In this document: one piece after another, positions 18,092 to 26,958 of the stretch | Layout of the letters: each line of letters begins with the position of its first letter | How positions within the stretch are numbered: the stretch's first letter is position 1 | Notes under the pieces: model-generated | Told to the model about the DNA's origin: nothing | Databases searched by the model: none | Seen by the model: only the letters and a program-made list of their open reading frames with translations | Origin: Gemmatimonadota bacterium | Lineage (GTDB): Bacteria > Gemmatimonadota > Gemmatimonadetes > Gemmatimonadales > Gemmatimonadaceae | Length of the DNA stretch: 64,000 nt | Direction: 5' to 3' | Assembly (NCBI GenBank): GCA_016191225.1 | Contig: JACPPC010000006.1 | Location: forward strand, 1 to 64,000 | Position numbers and translations under genes: made by a program

Positions 18092-19663
18092 ATGCCGCAC
18101 CTCAACATCATCATCGCCATCGCCATCGCGGCGCTCGTCATCGCGCTCACGGCGCTGGCGCGACGCCTCCCCGTTCCCACGCCGATCCTGCAAGTGGTGG
18201 CGGGGCTCCTGGTCGGCCTCGTGCCCGGCATCGCGATCCCGGAGCTCGAGCCCGACCTCGTCTTCTTCGTCTTCCTCCCGCCGATCCTCTGGGCGGCGGC
18301 GTTCTTCACCTCGCTGCGCGAATTCAAGGCCAACCTGCGGCCGATCAGCCTCCTCGCCGTGGGGCTGGTGCTCGCCACGTCGGTCGCCGTGGCCATCGCC
18401 GCCCGCGCGCTGCTGCCGGGGATCCCCTGGGCCGTGGCGATCGCCCTCGGCGCGATCGTCTCGCCCCCCGACGCGGTGGCCGCGGCCGCGATCGTCTCGC
18501 GCCTCCCGGTGCCGCGGCGCGTCGTCGTGATCCTCGAGGGGGAGAGCCTCGTCAACGACGCCTCGGCGCTCGTCATCTATCGCACGGCGATCGCCGCCGC
18601 GGTGACCGGCCTGTTCAGCTGGGGCGAGTCGATCGTGCGCTTCTTCATCGACGCCGGGGTGGGAGCGCTGATCGGCCTGCTGGTGGGGTGGCTGATCATC
18701 CGCGCCGCGCGCTGGACGAAGGATGCCCTCGCCGAGACGCTCCTGACCTTGGTGGGGCCGTACGTGGCCTGGGTGGCGGCCGAGACGACGCACGTGTCGG
18801 CGGTGCTCGCCTGCGTGGCCGGCGGGCTGTACGTGCGGCAGCACCTGTCCACTGCGGTGGCCCCGATGTCGCGCGTGCAGGCCCTCGCCGTCTGGGACCT
18901 GCTCGTCTTCCTGCTCAACGCGATGATCTTCCTGCTGCTCGGGGTGCAGTTCGGCGCGCTGGTGCAGGCGGTCCCCGCGGGGACCCTCTCGAGCGTGCTG
19001 CGGGCCGGGGCGATCATCAGCGTGGTGGCGATCGCGGTGCGCCTGGCCTGGGTCCCACTGGGCACCTGGCTCCCCCGGCTGGTGAGCGCCGGCGTCAGGC
19101 AGCGCGACCCCCTGCCGAACTGGAAGGGTGTCGCCCTGGTCTCGTGGACGAGCATGCGCGGGATCGTGTCGCTCGCCACCGCACTGGCCCTGCCACGCCT
19201 GCTGGGTGACGGGCGCCCCTTCCCGTATCGCGGCGAGATCATCCTCATCACCATGTGCGTGATCGTCGTGACCCTCGTGGTGCAGGGGCTCACCCTGGCG
19301 CCGCTGATCCGGGGGTTCCGCTTCGCCCCGGAGCAGGACCGGCTGGAGGAGGAGCGGCTGGCGCGGCGCGAGGCGCTGCGGCGCGGCGCCGAGGCGCTCG
19401 ACGACCTGTCGCGCGAGCCGTGGGCCGACCCGGTGGACGTGGCCTCGCTGCGCGCCGAGCTGCGCGAGCGCGGCCGGATGCACGAACACCATGGCGGCCA
19501 CTCGCAAGGGCGCCGCCGGCTTCGCCTGGGGATGATCGACGCCGAGCGGCGGATGCTGGTGCGCCTGCGCAACGAGGGGGCAATCAGCGACGAGGTGCTG
19601 CGCGAGCTGGAGCAGGAGCTCGACCTGGACGCGATCCGCGTCGGGGCGGGCCACACGCGATAG
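18092..19663 (+). CDS. Na+/H+ antiporter (CPA1/NhaP type)
   Basis: 523 residues: about 12 membrane helices over residues 1-420, then a charged cytoplasmic tail. CPA1 marks are present: LVFFVFLPPILW early, the ALGAIVSPPDAVAA core with the SPPDA transport motif, EGESLVNDASALV, and SWTSMRGIVSLA. Such proteins exchange cytoplasmic Na+ or K+ for H+ at the inner membrane. The C-terminal about 100 residues hold two helical, Arg/Glu-rich stretches resembling a coiled-coil regulatory tail. It converges on the Kir-like gene; the palindromic repeat at 19671-19748 lies between. Confidence 0.94.
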   Translation: MPHLNIIIAIAIAALVIALTALARRLPVPTPILQVVAGLLVGLVPGIAIPELEPDLVFFVFLPPILWAAAFFTSLREFKANLRPISLLAVGLVLATSVAVAIAARALLPGIPWAVAIALGAIVSPPDAVAAAAIVSRLPVPRRVVVILEGESLVNDASALVIYRTAIAAAVTGLFSWGESIVRFFIDAGVGALIGLLVGWLIIRAARWTKDALAETLLTLVGPYVAWVAAETTHVSAVLACVAGGLYVRQHLSTAVAPMSRVQALAVWDLLVFLLNAMIFLLLGVQFGALVQAVPAGTLSSVLRAGAIISVVAIAVRLAWVPLGTWLPRLVSAGVRQRDPLPNWKGVALVSWTSMRGIVSLATALALPRLLGDGRPFPYRGEIILITMCVIVVTLVVQGLTLAPLIRGFRFAPEQDRLEEERLARREALRRGAEALDDLSREPWADPVDVASLRAELRERGRMHEHHGGHSQGRRRLRLGMIDAERRMLVRLRNEGAISDEVLRELEQELDLDAIRVGAGHTR

Positions 19664-19670
19664 CCCCGCC

Positions 19671-19748
19671 GTCGTCCCGAGCGCAGCCAGGGACCTGCCT
19701 GTGCGGTTTCGAGGCGAAAAACAGGTCCTTCGCTGCGCTCAGGACGAC
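19671..19748. repeat. REP-like palindromic repeat between convergent genes; likely bidirectional terminator
   Basis: Two inverted arms, 19671-19697 (GTCGTCCCGAGCGCAGC...) and 19722-19748 (the complement, ...GCTGCGCTCAGGACGAC), with a 24-base loop. The arms match the widespread GTC-CTGAGCGCAGCGAAGGACCTG repeat type. A single arm of the same kind is at 35473-35503. The right arm overlaps the end of the Kir-like gene and encodes its final SS and stop. A stable hairpin between two converging genes is well placed to end transcription from both sides. Confidence 0.8.
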
Positions 19749-20758
19749 TGCTTGCGCTCCAGGGCCGCCGGACGGCTCGTCGCCCCCTCCTCCAGCCGCT
19801 CCGTGCGGCCCAGCCGGTCGACGTCGATCGTCATCACGCCGTCGGGCCCGTTGGCGAAGATGCTCGCGAACTTCACGTCCCAGCGCACCTCGTCGAAGGT
19901 GTAGCTGGTGCGCGAGATCACCCGCGTGCTGAACGTCTCCTCGTGCGCGCTCACGCTCACCACGAACTCGGCCTCGGCCGCGGCGAGCGTCTCCGGCGTC
20001 ACCCCGGCCAGCGGGCTGGTGGCCGTGATCGGGTGCACCACCGTCCAGTGCAGGGTGAAGAACTCCACGTAGTCGCGTTCCAGCTCGAGCTCGTGGAACT
20101 CCCGCACCCGCTTGCCCCCCTGCATCTCGAACCAGATCAGGTTCACCTTCACCCTGAGCGCGCTCAGCTGCCCCGGTGCCGCGTTCGTCATCCGGTACAT
20201 GAGGCCGCGCCCCCCCTCGTACGGGGCGACGATCGCCGACTCGCTGAACAGCAGCCGCATGCGCGGGCGCGTGAGCCGCGCGATCAGCAGCCCCCCAACC
20301 GCCACGAGCGTGATCGGCCCCACGAACGACTCGAAGACCACCAGCCAGTTGGCGGTCGCCCCCACCGCGTACATCGCCCCGGTGCCGGTGGTCGTGAACA
20401 CGCCCACGCTGAAGCTCAGTGCCCGCAGGAACGGGTCGGTCACGCCCATCGCCTCGCTGCCATGCAGGGCCGTCGGCCCGATCGCGGAGTAGGCGAGGGC
20501 GAACACCCCGTTGATCAGCAGCAGGGCGCCGACCGTCCAGGCGAGGAAGGTCGGCCAGGGCGCGCACAGCGCGGCGAGGTAGAACCGCTCCGTGCGCTGG
20601 GCGCCGAGCCCGTACTTGCGGCTGGTGGGGGTGCCGTCCTTGCCCAGGAAGCGCCCGCGCACCGCCTGCGCCACGGCCCGGCCGAAGCCGAGGTCGGAGT
20701 GCTCGCCCTCGGGATCGGGGGGCGGGGTGGCGGGGTCGGTGGTGACGGGTGCGGACAC
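19739..20758 (-). CDS. Kir-type (inward-rectifier) ion channel with non-canonical selectivity filter
   Basis: 339 residues from GTG at 20758. It has the KirBac layout: an N-terminal slide-helix region (AQRTERFYLAALCAPWPTFL), outer helix (about 68-90), pore loop, inner helix (about 138-161) ending in RLTRPRMRLLFSESAIVAPY, and a C-terminal cytoplasmic immunoglobulin-like IRK domain (about 170-320) with VNLIWFEMQGG and LHWTVVHPITATSPL. The filter, normally T-(V/I)-G-Y-G-D, reads T123-T124-G125-T126-G127-A128. The rest of the fold is intact, so this is unlikely to be simple decay, but ion selectivity is doubtful. The last residues and stop come from the adjoining repeat. Confidence 0.9.
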   Translation of the reverse strand: MSAPVTTDPATPPPDPEGEHSDLGFGRAVAQAVRGRFLGKDGTPTSRKYGLGAQRTERFYLAALCAPWPTFLAWTVGALLLINGVFALAYSAIGPTALHGSEAMGVTDPFLRALSFSVGVFTTTGTGAMYAVGATANWLVVFESFVGPITLVAVGGLLIARLTRPRMRLLFSESAIVAPYEGGRGLMYRMTNAAPGQLSALRVKVNLIWFEMQGGKRVREFHELELERDYVEFFTLHWTVVHPITATSPLAGVTPETLAAAEAEFVVSVSAHEETFSTRVISRTSYTFDEVRWDVKFASIFANGPDGVMTIDVDRLGRTERLEEGATSRPAALERKQSS

Positions 20759-21110
20759 GCTGGCTGGCCCCCGAGGGTGAAGGGAACGCTGGCCATGAAA
20801 ATGCCCCGGTGGGTCGCCATCTCGCCACCCTGGTCGGTCACGTCGAGGAACTCCCGGGTCGGCGGCCCGGCGGACCCGGGCAGCTTCTCGAGCCGCATCG
20901 GCAGGCGCACGACGTCCCTTCCCGCCGTGCGGGACCACGAGCACCGGCGCGCCGCCTTGTCGCTCGGAGTGCATTCCCTCCGCGCCCCCACGGGGGGACG
21001 ACGAAGGTCCGGCCACCATCCCCGAGGTCGCTGAACAGGCTCTACTTGCCCGCGGGCATGGTCACCTCGCCGATCTGGTGCGGCACGTCGTCACACCGGT
21101 GGTGAGGCGC
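20759..21110. other. Intergenic region, 352 bp, with a possible gene remnant
   Basis: No intact gene. On the minus strand one frame reads MRLEKLPGSAGPPTREFLDV at about 20911-20852 and continues with protein-like composition, and another at 21104-21042 ends VPHQIGEVTMPAGK before a TAG. Neither has a start or a recognised family; they may be the two ends of one decayed gene. It also separates the Kir-like gene from the 3' end of the M28 gene, both on the minus strand. Confidence 0.35.
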
Positions 21111-22976
21111 CTACCGGCACTGCGGGTACGCCGGGTCCGGCCCCGCGATCGCCGGCCGGTCCTTGCGCATCGCGATCGCCCACATCACGTCATGGATGAA
21201 CCGCGCCAGCCGCGCCGCGTGGTCGTAGTCGATGTACTGCGGCTCGTCCGTCAGCTGGTGGTAGTCCTGCGCGTACCCCAGCGAGAAATAGGTGACCGGG
21301 ACATCCTTGAGCACGTAGCTCACCTGGTCGCTGCGGCAGAACCGGTTGAGCGGGTTCTCGCGCACGTCCCAGCTCTTGTCGAGCGCCATCGGCTCGGCCC
21401 GCGTGGCGTTCACCGAGTCGATGATGTCGCCGAACTCGCGCGACAGCCGCCGCGCGCCGAGGAGCTGCACCGAGTTCGGCCCGCCGAACTTCACCTGCTC
21501 CACGCGCCCCTTGCCGAGCATGTCCATGTTGTGCGCGGCCACCACCTGCCCGAGCGGCACGGTGGGATGGTCCACGAACCAGCGCGAGCCCAGCAGCCCC
21601 CCCTCCTCGCCGGTGTGCGAGACGAAGATGATCGAGCGGGCCGGCTTCTCGGTTGCGAACCGCTCGGCGATCTCGAGCAGCACCACCGTGCCCGAACCGT
21701 CGTCGTCGGCGCCGTTCATGATCGAGTCGCGCCGTGGCGGCCGCACGCCGCGCGCGTACGCGACCAGCGAGTCGATTCGCTGCTGCTGCTCGGCGGTGGG
21801 ACGGCAGGCGGGGTCGTTCGCCCCCTGCCGTCGCGTGACCGTGAGCACCGCCCGCAGCGAGTCGTGGTCGGCGGCCACCGGGTTGGTGCCCACATGGTCG
21901 TTGTGCGCGCTCACCAGCACGTACTCGCCCGCGAGCGCCGGGTCGGTGCCGGGGAGAACGGCCACCACGTTGCGGGCCGGCGTGCTCGACGGGTGCCACG
22001 AGTACGACCAGGCCGCGCTCACCCCCTCCCCGGTGGCGCCCACCGCCAGCTGCTCGGCTGGCCTGCCGAAGATGCGGGTCGCGGCGGCGTTGGAAATCAC
22101 GGCCGCGGGCATCGTGAGCGCATTCGCCGGCGTGGCCGGCTGCATGACCTGCCGCGTGCCAAGCGCGGCCGCCACCGCGCCGGCCGGCAGCTGCTCGAGC
22201 CCCACCACCAGCACCGCCGCGGCACCGACGGCCTGCGCCCGGCCGTCGCGCACGGCGGGAGTGGACAAGACCACCGGTCCGCGAGCGGCCGCGTTCGCCG
22301 CGGCGGCCGCCTCGAGCTTGATCGCCGCGGCGGCGCCGAACCGGTCGGGCACGGAGTCGCAGCGCAGGAGGGCGGACGGACGCGCCGGCGCCGCGTAGCC
22401 CGGCGCGCCGGGGGCCATCAGGAAGACGGCGACCTTCCCCCGGAAGTGCGCCGGGTCGAGAACCACGCCCGTGTCGCCCCATCGGCCCGCGAAGACGGCG
22501 GGGAGGTCGGCGAAGTTCGCCGAGCCCGCGATGCGATTCAGCGTCGTGGGCGTGACGGGAATCCACTCGCTCCGCGGCGCCAGCGTGGTCCCTCCCGCCG
22601 CGAGTCGCGCCGTGACGCCGTCAACACCGATCGGACCGAACGGCAGCTCCTGGAAATACGTGCCGTTGTCGCCGGCGGGCTTGAGGCCGAGCCGCCTGAA
22701 CTCGGAGGCGATGTACGCCGTCGCCTTGAAGTTCCCGGGCTCGCCGACGCGCCGACCGAGCATCGAGTCGTCGGCGAACTGGTAGAGCCGCGTGCGCAGG
22801 TCATTGGCGTTGATCTCGGGCGACGTCGGCCGAGGCGCCCAGGTGCGCGGGCCCTCGTCGGGCCAGACCGGCCTGTCGGCGTCGGCCTTGCGGGCCGCGG
22901 CCGGCGGCTTGCCCTGCGCCGCAAGGGTCGGGGCGGCGAGCACGGAGAGCAGGCAGGCGGTGGCGAAACGGGGCAC
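21111..22976 (-). CDS. M28-family metallopeptidase, exported
   Basis: 621 residues from GTG at 22976, whose product begins with a signal peptide (PRFATACLLSVLAAPTLAAQG). An apical PA-like insertion occupies about 150-330. The di-zinc M28 core follows: SAHNDHVG (first His/Asp), MNGADDDGSGT (bridging Asp), SHTGEEGGLLGS (catalytic Glu and Glu ligand) and the late HQLTDEPQYIDY with the final His. These enzymes are secreted or periplasmic amino- or carboxypeptidases. It is transcribed away from the cupredoxin-like gene, with a 204-bp divergent intergenic region. Confidence 0.93.
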   Translation of the reverse strand: MPRFATACLLSVLAAPTLAAQGKPPAAARKADADRPVWPDEGPRTWAPRPTSPEINANDLRTRLYQFADDSMLGRRVGEPGNFKATAYIASEFRRLGLKPAGDNGTYFQELPFGPIGVDGVTARLAAGGTTLAPRSEWIPVTPTTLNRIAGSANFADLPAVFAGRWGDTGVVLDPAHFRGKVAVFLMAPGAPGYAAPARPSALLRCDSVPDRFGAAAAIKLEAAAAANAAARGPVVLSTPAVRDGRAQAVGAAAVLVVGLEQLPAGAVAAALGTRQVMQPATPANALTMPAAVISNAAATRIFGRPAEQLAVGATGEGVSAAWSYSWHPSSTPARNVVAVLPGTDPALAGEYVLVSAHNDHVGTNPVAADHDSLRAVLTVTRRQGANDPACRPTAEQQQRIDSLVAYARGVRPPRRDSIMNGADDDGSGTVVLLEIAERFATEKPARSIIFVSHTGEEGGLLGSRWFVDHPTVPLGQVVAAHNMDMLGKGRVEQVKFGGPNSVQLLGARRLSREFGDIIDSVNATRAEPMALDKSWDVRENPLNRFCRSDQVSYVLKDVPVTYFSLGYAQDYHQLTDEPQYIDYDHAARLARFIHDVMWAIAMRKDRPAIAGPDPAYPQCR

Positions 22977-23180
22977 GAGCGAACTCCGGCGGCCGGGTGG
23001 GAAGGGGTCACACGCGTGAATCGGGTGAATCTGGCCGCCGCCGCGCGACCGCGGCAAGCTTCGGCGGGTCATGAGATCACGGACTCGTTTGGGGGAGAAT
23101 GCCTGACACTCCCGCCCCCGCGGCGCCCGTACCGTTTCCTGGAGACGCCCGGATCGGCCCCCCTCGCAGGAAGGATTGCC

Positions 23181-23663
23181 ATGACCCGCCCATCACGCGC
23201 CCTCCAGCTGATCGCCGCGCCGGCCCTCGCCGCGCTGTGCCGCACCGCCCCGGTGCTCGCGCAGGCCAAGCCGGTCACCGAGCATGTCCAGTACCTGCAC
23301 GTGGTCGGCCAGGACTACGCCTTCGAGGCGCCATCCACCATCCCGGCGGGCATCGTCACCTTCCACCTCGTGAACAAGGGACTCGACGTCCACCAGATGA
23401 CGATCGTCGAGCTCGGTGTTGGCCACACCCTCAAGGACTTCTTCGACGCCATGCACGCCAAGGGGCAGCCGCCGGCGTGGACGATCGAAGTGGGAATGAC
23501 CCCCACCATCCAGCCGGGGGCCGAGGCCTTCCTCACCGTGCGGCTCTCGCCCGGGCGATACCTGCTGAGCTGCCTGATTCCGGCCAAGGACGGGCGCTCG
23601 CATGTCGAGAAGGGAATGACGTCGCTGCTCACGGTGACGGCCAAGGGGGCCGCGCCGAAGTAG
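23181..23663 (+). CDS. Exported cupredoxin-like domain protein
   Basis: 160 residues with a Sec signal ending near VLAQAK. The mature part has the cupredoxin-like order: DYAFEAPSTIPAGIVTFHLV, then LDVHQMTIVEL with His, a helical insert, and PGRYLLSCLIPAKDGRSHVE near the end. His in VHQM, Cys in LLSCL and His in RSHVEKGM could form a type-1-like copper site, although in related proteins of this kind copper binding is not proven. ATG at 23181 has a GGAAGGA site before it. Confidence 0.8.
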   Translation: MTRPSRALQLIAAPALAALCRTAPVLAQAKPVTEHVQYLHVVGQDYAFEAPSTIPAGIVTFHLVNKGLDVHQMTIVELGVGHTLKDFFDAMHAKGQPPAWTIEVGMTPTIQPGAEAFLTVRLSPGRYLLSCLIPAKDGRSHVEKGMTSLLTVTAKGAAPK

Positions 23664-23996
23664 CGCGGCCCGGTCGCATTCCCGGTTCACGAGGCGCGAC
23701 GCCTCGGCCCTGACCGGCTCGATGGTGTCGCGGTCGCGCACGAGCTCCGCGCCCGGGATCAGCCCCGAGCCCCGCACGTCGCCAACGATCCCGGACCGGT
23801 CCAGCGGCGGCCGCGAGCCGGCGAGCATCCGCGCCCCCACGCGCCGCGCATGCGCCAGCGGCTGTTCGTCGCGCAGCACGGCCAGCCCGGTCACGCACGA
23901 GACGGTGTTTCCGCCGAAAGAGCCGACGCGCTCCATCCGGCGGTCGAACGCGTCGGCGACCGCCCGCTGAACAACCTGCGCACTGGCAACGCCTAG
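23664..23996 (-). pseudogene. C-terminal fragment of a class III aminotransferase
   Basis: On the minus strand a frame without start reads GVASAQVVQRAVADAFDRRM, then SFGGNTVSCVTGLAVL, then IVGDVRGSGLIPGAELVRDR and SRLVNRECDRAALL. FGGNPVSCAAGLAVL and GDVRGxGLMxGVELVRD are signature elements of the C-terminal half of PLP-dependent class III (omega) aminotransferases. The PLP-lysine half is absent; the fragment is cut at one side by the end of the PPK2 gene and at the other by the cupredoxin-like gene. Gene remnant. Confidence 0.75.
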
Positions 23997-25507
23997 AGCG
24001 CGGCCTCGAGCCGCTTCACGATCGTCGACACGATCTGCACCCGCGCGAACTTCTTGTCGTTCCCGGCGACGAGCGTCCACGGCGCGTACTCGGTGCTGCA
24101 GCGCGCGACCATCTCGTCCACCGCCCGCTGGTACTCGGGCCACTTCTTGCGGTTGCGCCAGTCCTCGTCGGTGATCTTGTACTGCTTGTACGTCACCCGC
24201 TGCCGTTCCCTGAACCGGCGCAGCTGCTCGGCCTGGCTGATGTGCAGCCAGAACTTGCAGACCACGATGCCATGCTCCGCGACCTGCTCCTCGAACGAGT
24301 TGATCTCCTGGTACGAGCGGCTCCAGTCCGCCTCCGACGCGAAGCCCTCCACCCGCTCCACGAGCACCCTACCGTACCACGAGCGGTCGAAGATCGCCGT
24401 GTAGCCGGCCCGCGGCAGCTGCCGCCAGAAGCGCCAGAGGTAGTGCTGCGCCCGCTCCTCGTCGGTGGGCGCGGCGAAGCCCACCACGTGGTAGAGGCGC
24501 GGGTCCATGGCCTGCGTCACGCGGCGGCTCGCGCTCCCCTTCCCCGCGGCGTCCCACCCCTCGAACACCAGCACCATCGACGCCTTCGCCGCCTTCGCCG
24601 CCCACGCCAGCTTGCTCAGCTTGCGCTGCCACTTCGCCAGCTGCTTGTCGTATTCGGCGTCGGTCAGGCTCTGCCGCAGGTTCACGTGCGCGAGCACCGA
24701 GTCGGCGCGGCGGGCGGCGGCCGTGCGCCGGTCCGGGCCGGCCGCGATCCTCGCCGGGGCCGCCTTGGCCGCCGCCCTGGCCGCCCCCTTCGCCATGGCC
24801 GCCACCGCCACGGCCTTGAGCTTCGCCTGCAGCGCGTCCTTCAGGATCGTGGCGGCGGTGAACTCGCGGTAGCGCCGGTCGGTGGCCTCGATCACGTGCC
24901 AGGGGGCCACGCTCGCGTCGGTGTGCCGGATCGCCCGCTCCGAGATGCTCGTGAAGCGGTCGTACATCTCGTAGTGCTTCCAGTCGTCCGGGGCGGCGCG
25001 ACCCGCGGCCTCCAGCTTCCGGACACGCTTCTTCTGCTCCTGCTTCGGCAGGTGAAGCCACAGCTTCAGCAGCACGGTGCCGTCGTCGTGCAGCATCTGC
25101 TCGTGGGCGGCGATCCGGTCGAGCTCCACGTCGAACCGCGCGCCCTTGATCCGGCGGAACACGCGGTTGATGATCGGCGCGGTGTACCACGAGCCGAAGA
25201 AGATCCCGATCCGCCCCCGCCCCGGCATCGCCCGCCAGAAGCGCCACCAGGGTGGACGCTCGCGCTCCTCGTCGCTCGTGTCCCAGAAGGCGTGCGTCTC
25301 CACCCCGCGCGGATCGAGCCACTCGTTGAGGCGGTGCACCAGCTCACCCTTGCCGGCGCCGTCGGCCCCCGAGACGAGCACGATCACCGCAAACGCCTGA
25401 CCGCGCATCGCGAGGTGCGCGTCGAGCAGCTCCGCGCGCAGCGTGGGCTCCGCGGCGTCGTACGCCTCCGGGCTCATGACGTGGCCCAGCTCGACCGTCT
25501 CGAACAT
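23993..25507 (-). CDS. ppk2: Two-domain PPK2, polyphosphate:AMP phosphotransferase
   Basis: 504 residues with two PPK2 domains, the architecture of class II PPK2 (PAP), which uses polyphosphate to phosphorylate AMP to ADP. Domain 1 has Walker A GADGAGKGE (47-55), the DPRGVETHAFW lid region and GSWY; domain 2 (about 280-504) has GWDAAGKGS, MDPRLYHVVGFAAPT and DRSWYGRVLVERVEGF. As in known PAPs the C-terminal domain carries the canonical Walker A/B. An Ala/Lys-rich linker lies near 225-260. It lies directly downstream of a double adenylate kinase gene on the same strand (43-bp gap). The pair would turn AMP plus polyphosphate into ADP and then ATP. Confidence 0.93.
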   Translation of the reverse strand: MFETVELGHVMSPEAYDAAEPTLRAELLDAHLAMRGQAFAVIVLVSGADGAGKGELVHRLNEWLDPRGVETHAFWDTSDEERERPPWWRFWRAMPGRGRIGIFFGSWYTAPIINRVFRRIKGARFDVELDRIAAHEQMLHDDGTVLLKLWLHLPKQEQKKRVRKLEAAGRAAPDDWKHYEMYDRFTSISERAIRHTDASVAPWHVIEATDRRYREFTAATILKDALQAKLKAVAVAAMAKGAARAAAKAAPARIAAGPDRRTAAARRADSVLAHVNLRQSLTDAEYDKQLAKWQRKLSKLAWAAKAAKASMVLVFEGWDAAGKGSASRRVTQAMDPRLYHVVGFAAPTDEERAQHYLWRFWRQLPRAGYTAIFDRSWYGRVLVERVEGFASEADWSRSYQEINSFEEQVAEHGIVVCKFWLHISQAEQLRRFRERQRVTYKQYKITDEDWRNRKKWPEYQRAVDEMVARCSTEYAPWTLVAGNDKKFARVQIVSTIVKRLEAAL

Positions 25508-25550
25508 CGCGCGCTCCCGTGGCAGCCGGGCGCGGCCGCGCCGCCGCCCG

Positions 25551-26945
25551 CTAGGTGAATTGCCTCACCGACTCGAGGGCCCGGGCGCCGACCGCCGCCA
25601 CGTCCCCCTCGCCGTCGATCTCGTGCAGCAGCCCCGCCTCGCGGTAGTACGCGATCAGGGGCTCGGTCTGGGCATGGAAGGTGGCCAGCCGCGCCCGCAC
25701 CGTGTTGGCGTTGTCGTCGTCGCGCTGGTACAGCTCGCCGCCGCAGGCGTCGCACCGTCCCGCCGACCTGGGCGGGTTGAAGCTCGTGTGGTACGGCGCC
25801 TGGCACACCCGGCAGATCAGCCGCCCGGACAGCCGCGACACGATCGCCTCGTCGCTCACCTTGATGCAGACCACCCCCGCCAGCGCGCGGTGCAACCGCC
25901 CCAGCATCTCGGTGAGCGCCCTGGCCTGCGGCAGGGTGCGCGGGAAGCCGTCCAGGATGAAGCCGTCGAGCGCGTCGCGCCGCGCGATCCGCTCCTCCAC
26001 CATCGCCTCGGTCACGTCGTCGGGCACCAGTTCGCCCCGGTCCATGTAGGTCTTGGCCAGCTGTCCCAGCGGGGTCGCCTGCCTGAGGTTCTCGCGAAAG
26101 AGGTCACCCGTGGCGATGTGCGTCAACATCAGGTCGGCGCTCAGCAGCTTGGCCTGCGTTCCCTTGCCCGATCCGGGGCCACCCAGCAGCACCAGGTCGC
26201 GGCTCGGCCGCACGAACTTCGACCAGTCCAGCGCCGGCCCGCTTTCCGGGGCGATCTCGTCCGCCTCCGCCGCCGTGGCGAAGGTGGCCGTGCCCCCCGC
26301 CAGCGCCTCGACCACCGCGTCGAGTCGCGCCCCGACCTCCGCCACCGTCCCCTCGCCGGGGACGATCACCAGACGCCCCGCCGATGCGTACCGCTCGAGC
26401 ACCGGCCCCGTGGTGCGGTGGAAGACCCGCAGCCGCGCCCGCACGATCTCCGTCGCGTCGTCGGGGCGCCGGTGGAGCTGGCTCCCGCAATGGTCGCACC
26501 TCCCGGGCACGCTCGGCGGCATGAACGTCTCGTGGAAGCTCGCCTGGCAGTTGTGGCAGAGCAGCCGGCCCGCGAGCCGCCGCACCACTTCCTCGTCGTG
26601 CACCTTGAGGTAGATCACCCCGTCGAGCCGGCGGTCGTGCCGGAACATCAGCTCGTCGAGGAACTCCGCCTGGTGCACCGTGCGCGGGAAGCCGTCGAAC
26701 AGCGTCCCGTCGCCGGGGGCCAGCCTGGCGCACCATTCCTCGATCATGCCGTGCACCACCTCGTCGGGCACGAGGTCGCCGTCCTCCATGTAGCGGCGCG
26801 CGAGCAGCCCCAGCGTGGTGTGCGTGTCGAGGTTGTGCCGAAAGACGTCGCCGGTGGCGATCGGGCGCAGGGCGCGTCGAGCCGCGATCCGCGCGGTGTG
26901 CGTTCCCTTTCCCGCGCCCGACAAGCCGATGATCGCGATGTTCAT
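25551..26945 (-). CDS. Tandem adenylate kinase: two complete Adk domains in one protein
   Basis: 464 residues, twice the usual Adk length. Domain 1 (1-215): P-loop GLSGAGKGT at 7-15, ATGDVFR, DGFPRT at 84-89, and a LID with four Cys (C130, C133, C150, C153). Domain 2 (249-464): P-loop GGPGSGKGT at 255-263, ATGDLFRENL, DGFPRT at 332-337, and LID Cys C378, C381, C398, C401. Both therefore look like complete zinc-LID adenylate kinases (2 ADP to ATP + AMP). The P-loop of domain 1 is less canonical (LSGA for GPGS), so the halves may differ in substrate or regulation. ATG at 26945 gives a standard Adk start. Neighbour of the polyphosphate:AMP phosphotransferase. Confidence 0.94.
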   Translation of the reverse strand: MNIAIIGLSGAGKGTHTARIAARRALRPIATGDVFRHNLDTHTTLGLLARRYMEDGDLVPDEVVHGMIEEWCARLAPGDGTLFDGFPRTVHQAEFLDELMFRHDRRLDGVIYLKVHDEEVVRRLAGRLLCHNCQASFHETFMPPSVPGRCDHCGSQLHRRPDDATEIVRARLRVFHRTTGPVLERYASAGRLVIVPGEGTVAEVGARLDAVVEALAGGTATFATAAEADEIAPESGPALDWSKFVRPSRDLVLLGGPGSGKGTQAKLLSADLMLTHIATGDLFRENLRQATPLGQLAKTYMDRGELVPDDVTEAMVEERIARRDALDGFILDGFPRTLPQARALTEMLGRLHRALAGVVCIKVSDEAIVSRLSGRLICRVCQAPYHTSFNPPRSAGRCDACGGELYQRDDDNANTVRARLATFHAQTEPLIAYYREAGLLHEIDGEGDVAAVGARALESVRQFT

Positions 26946-26958
26946 CCGCTCCCCCTCG

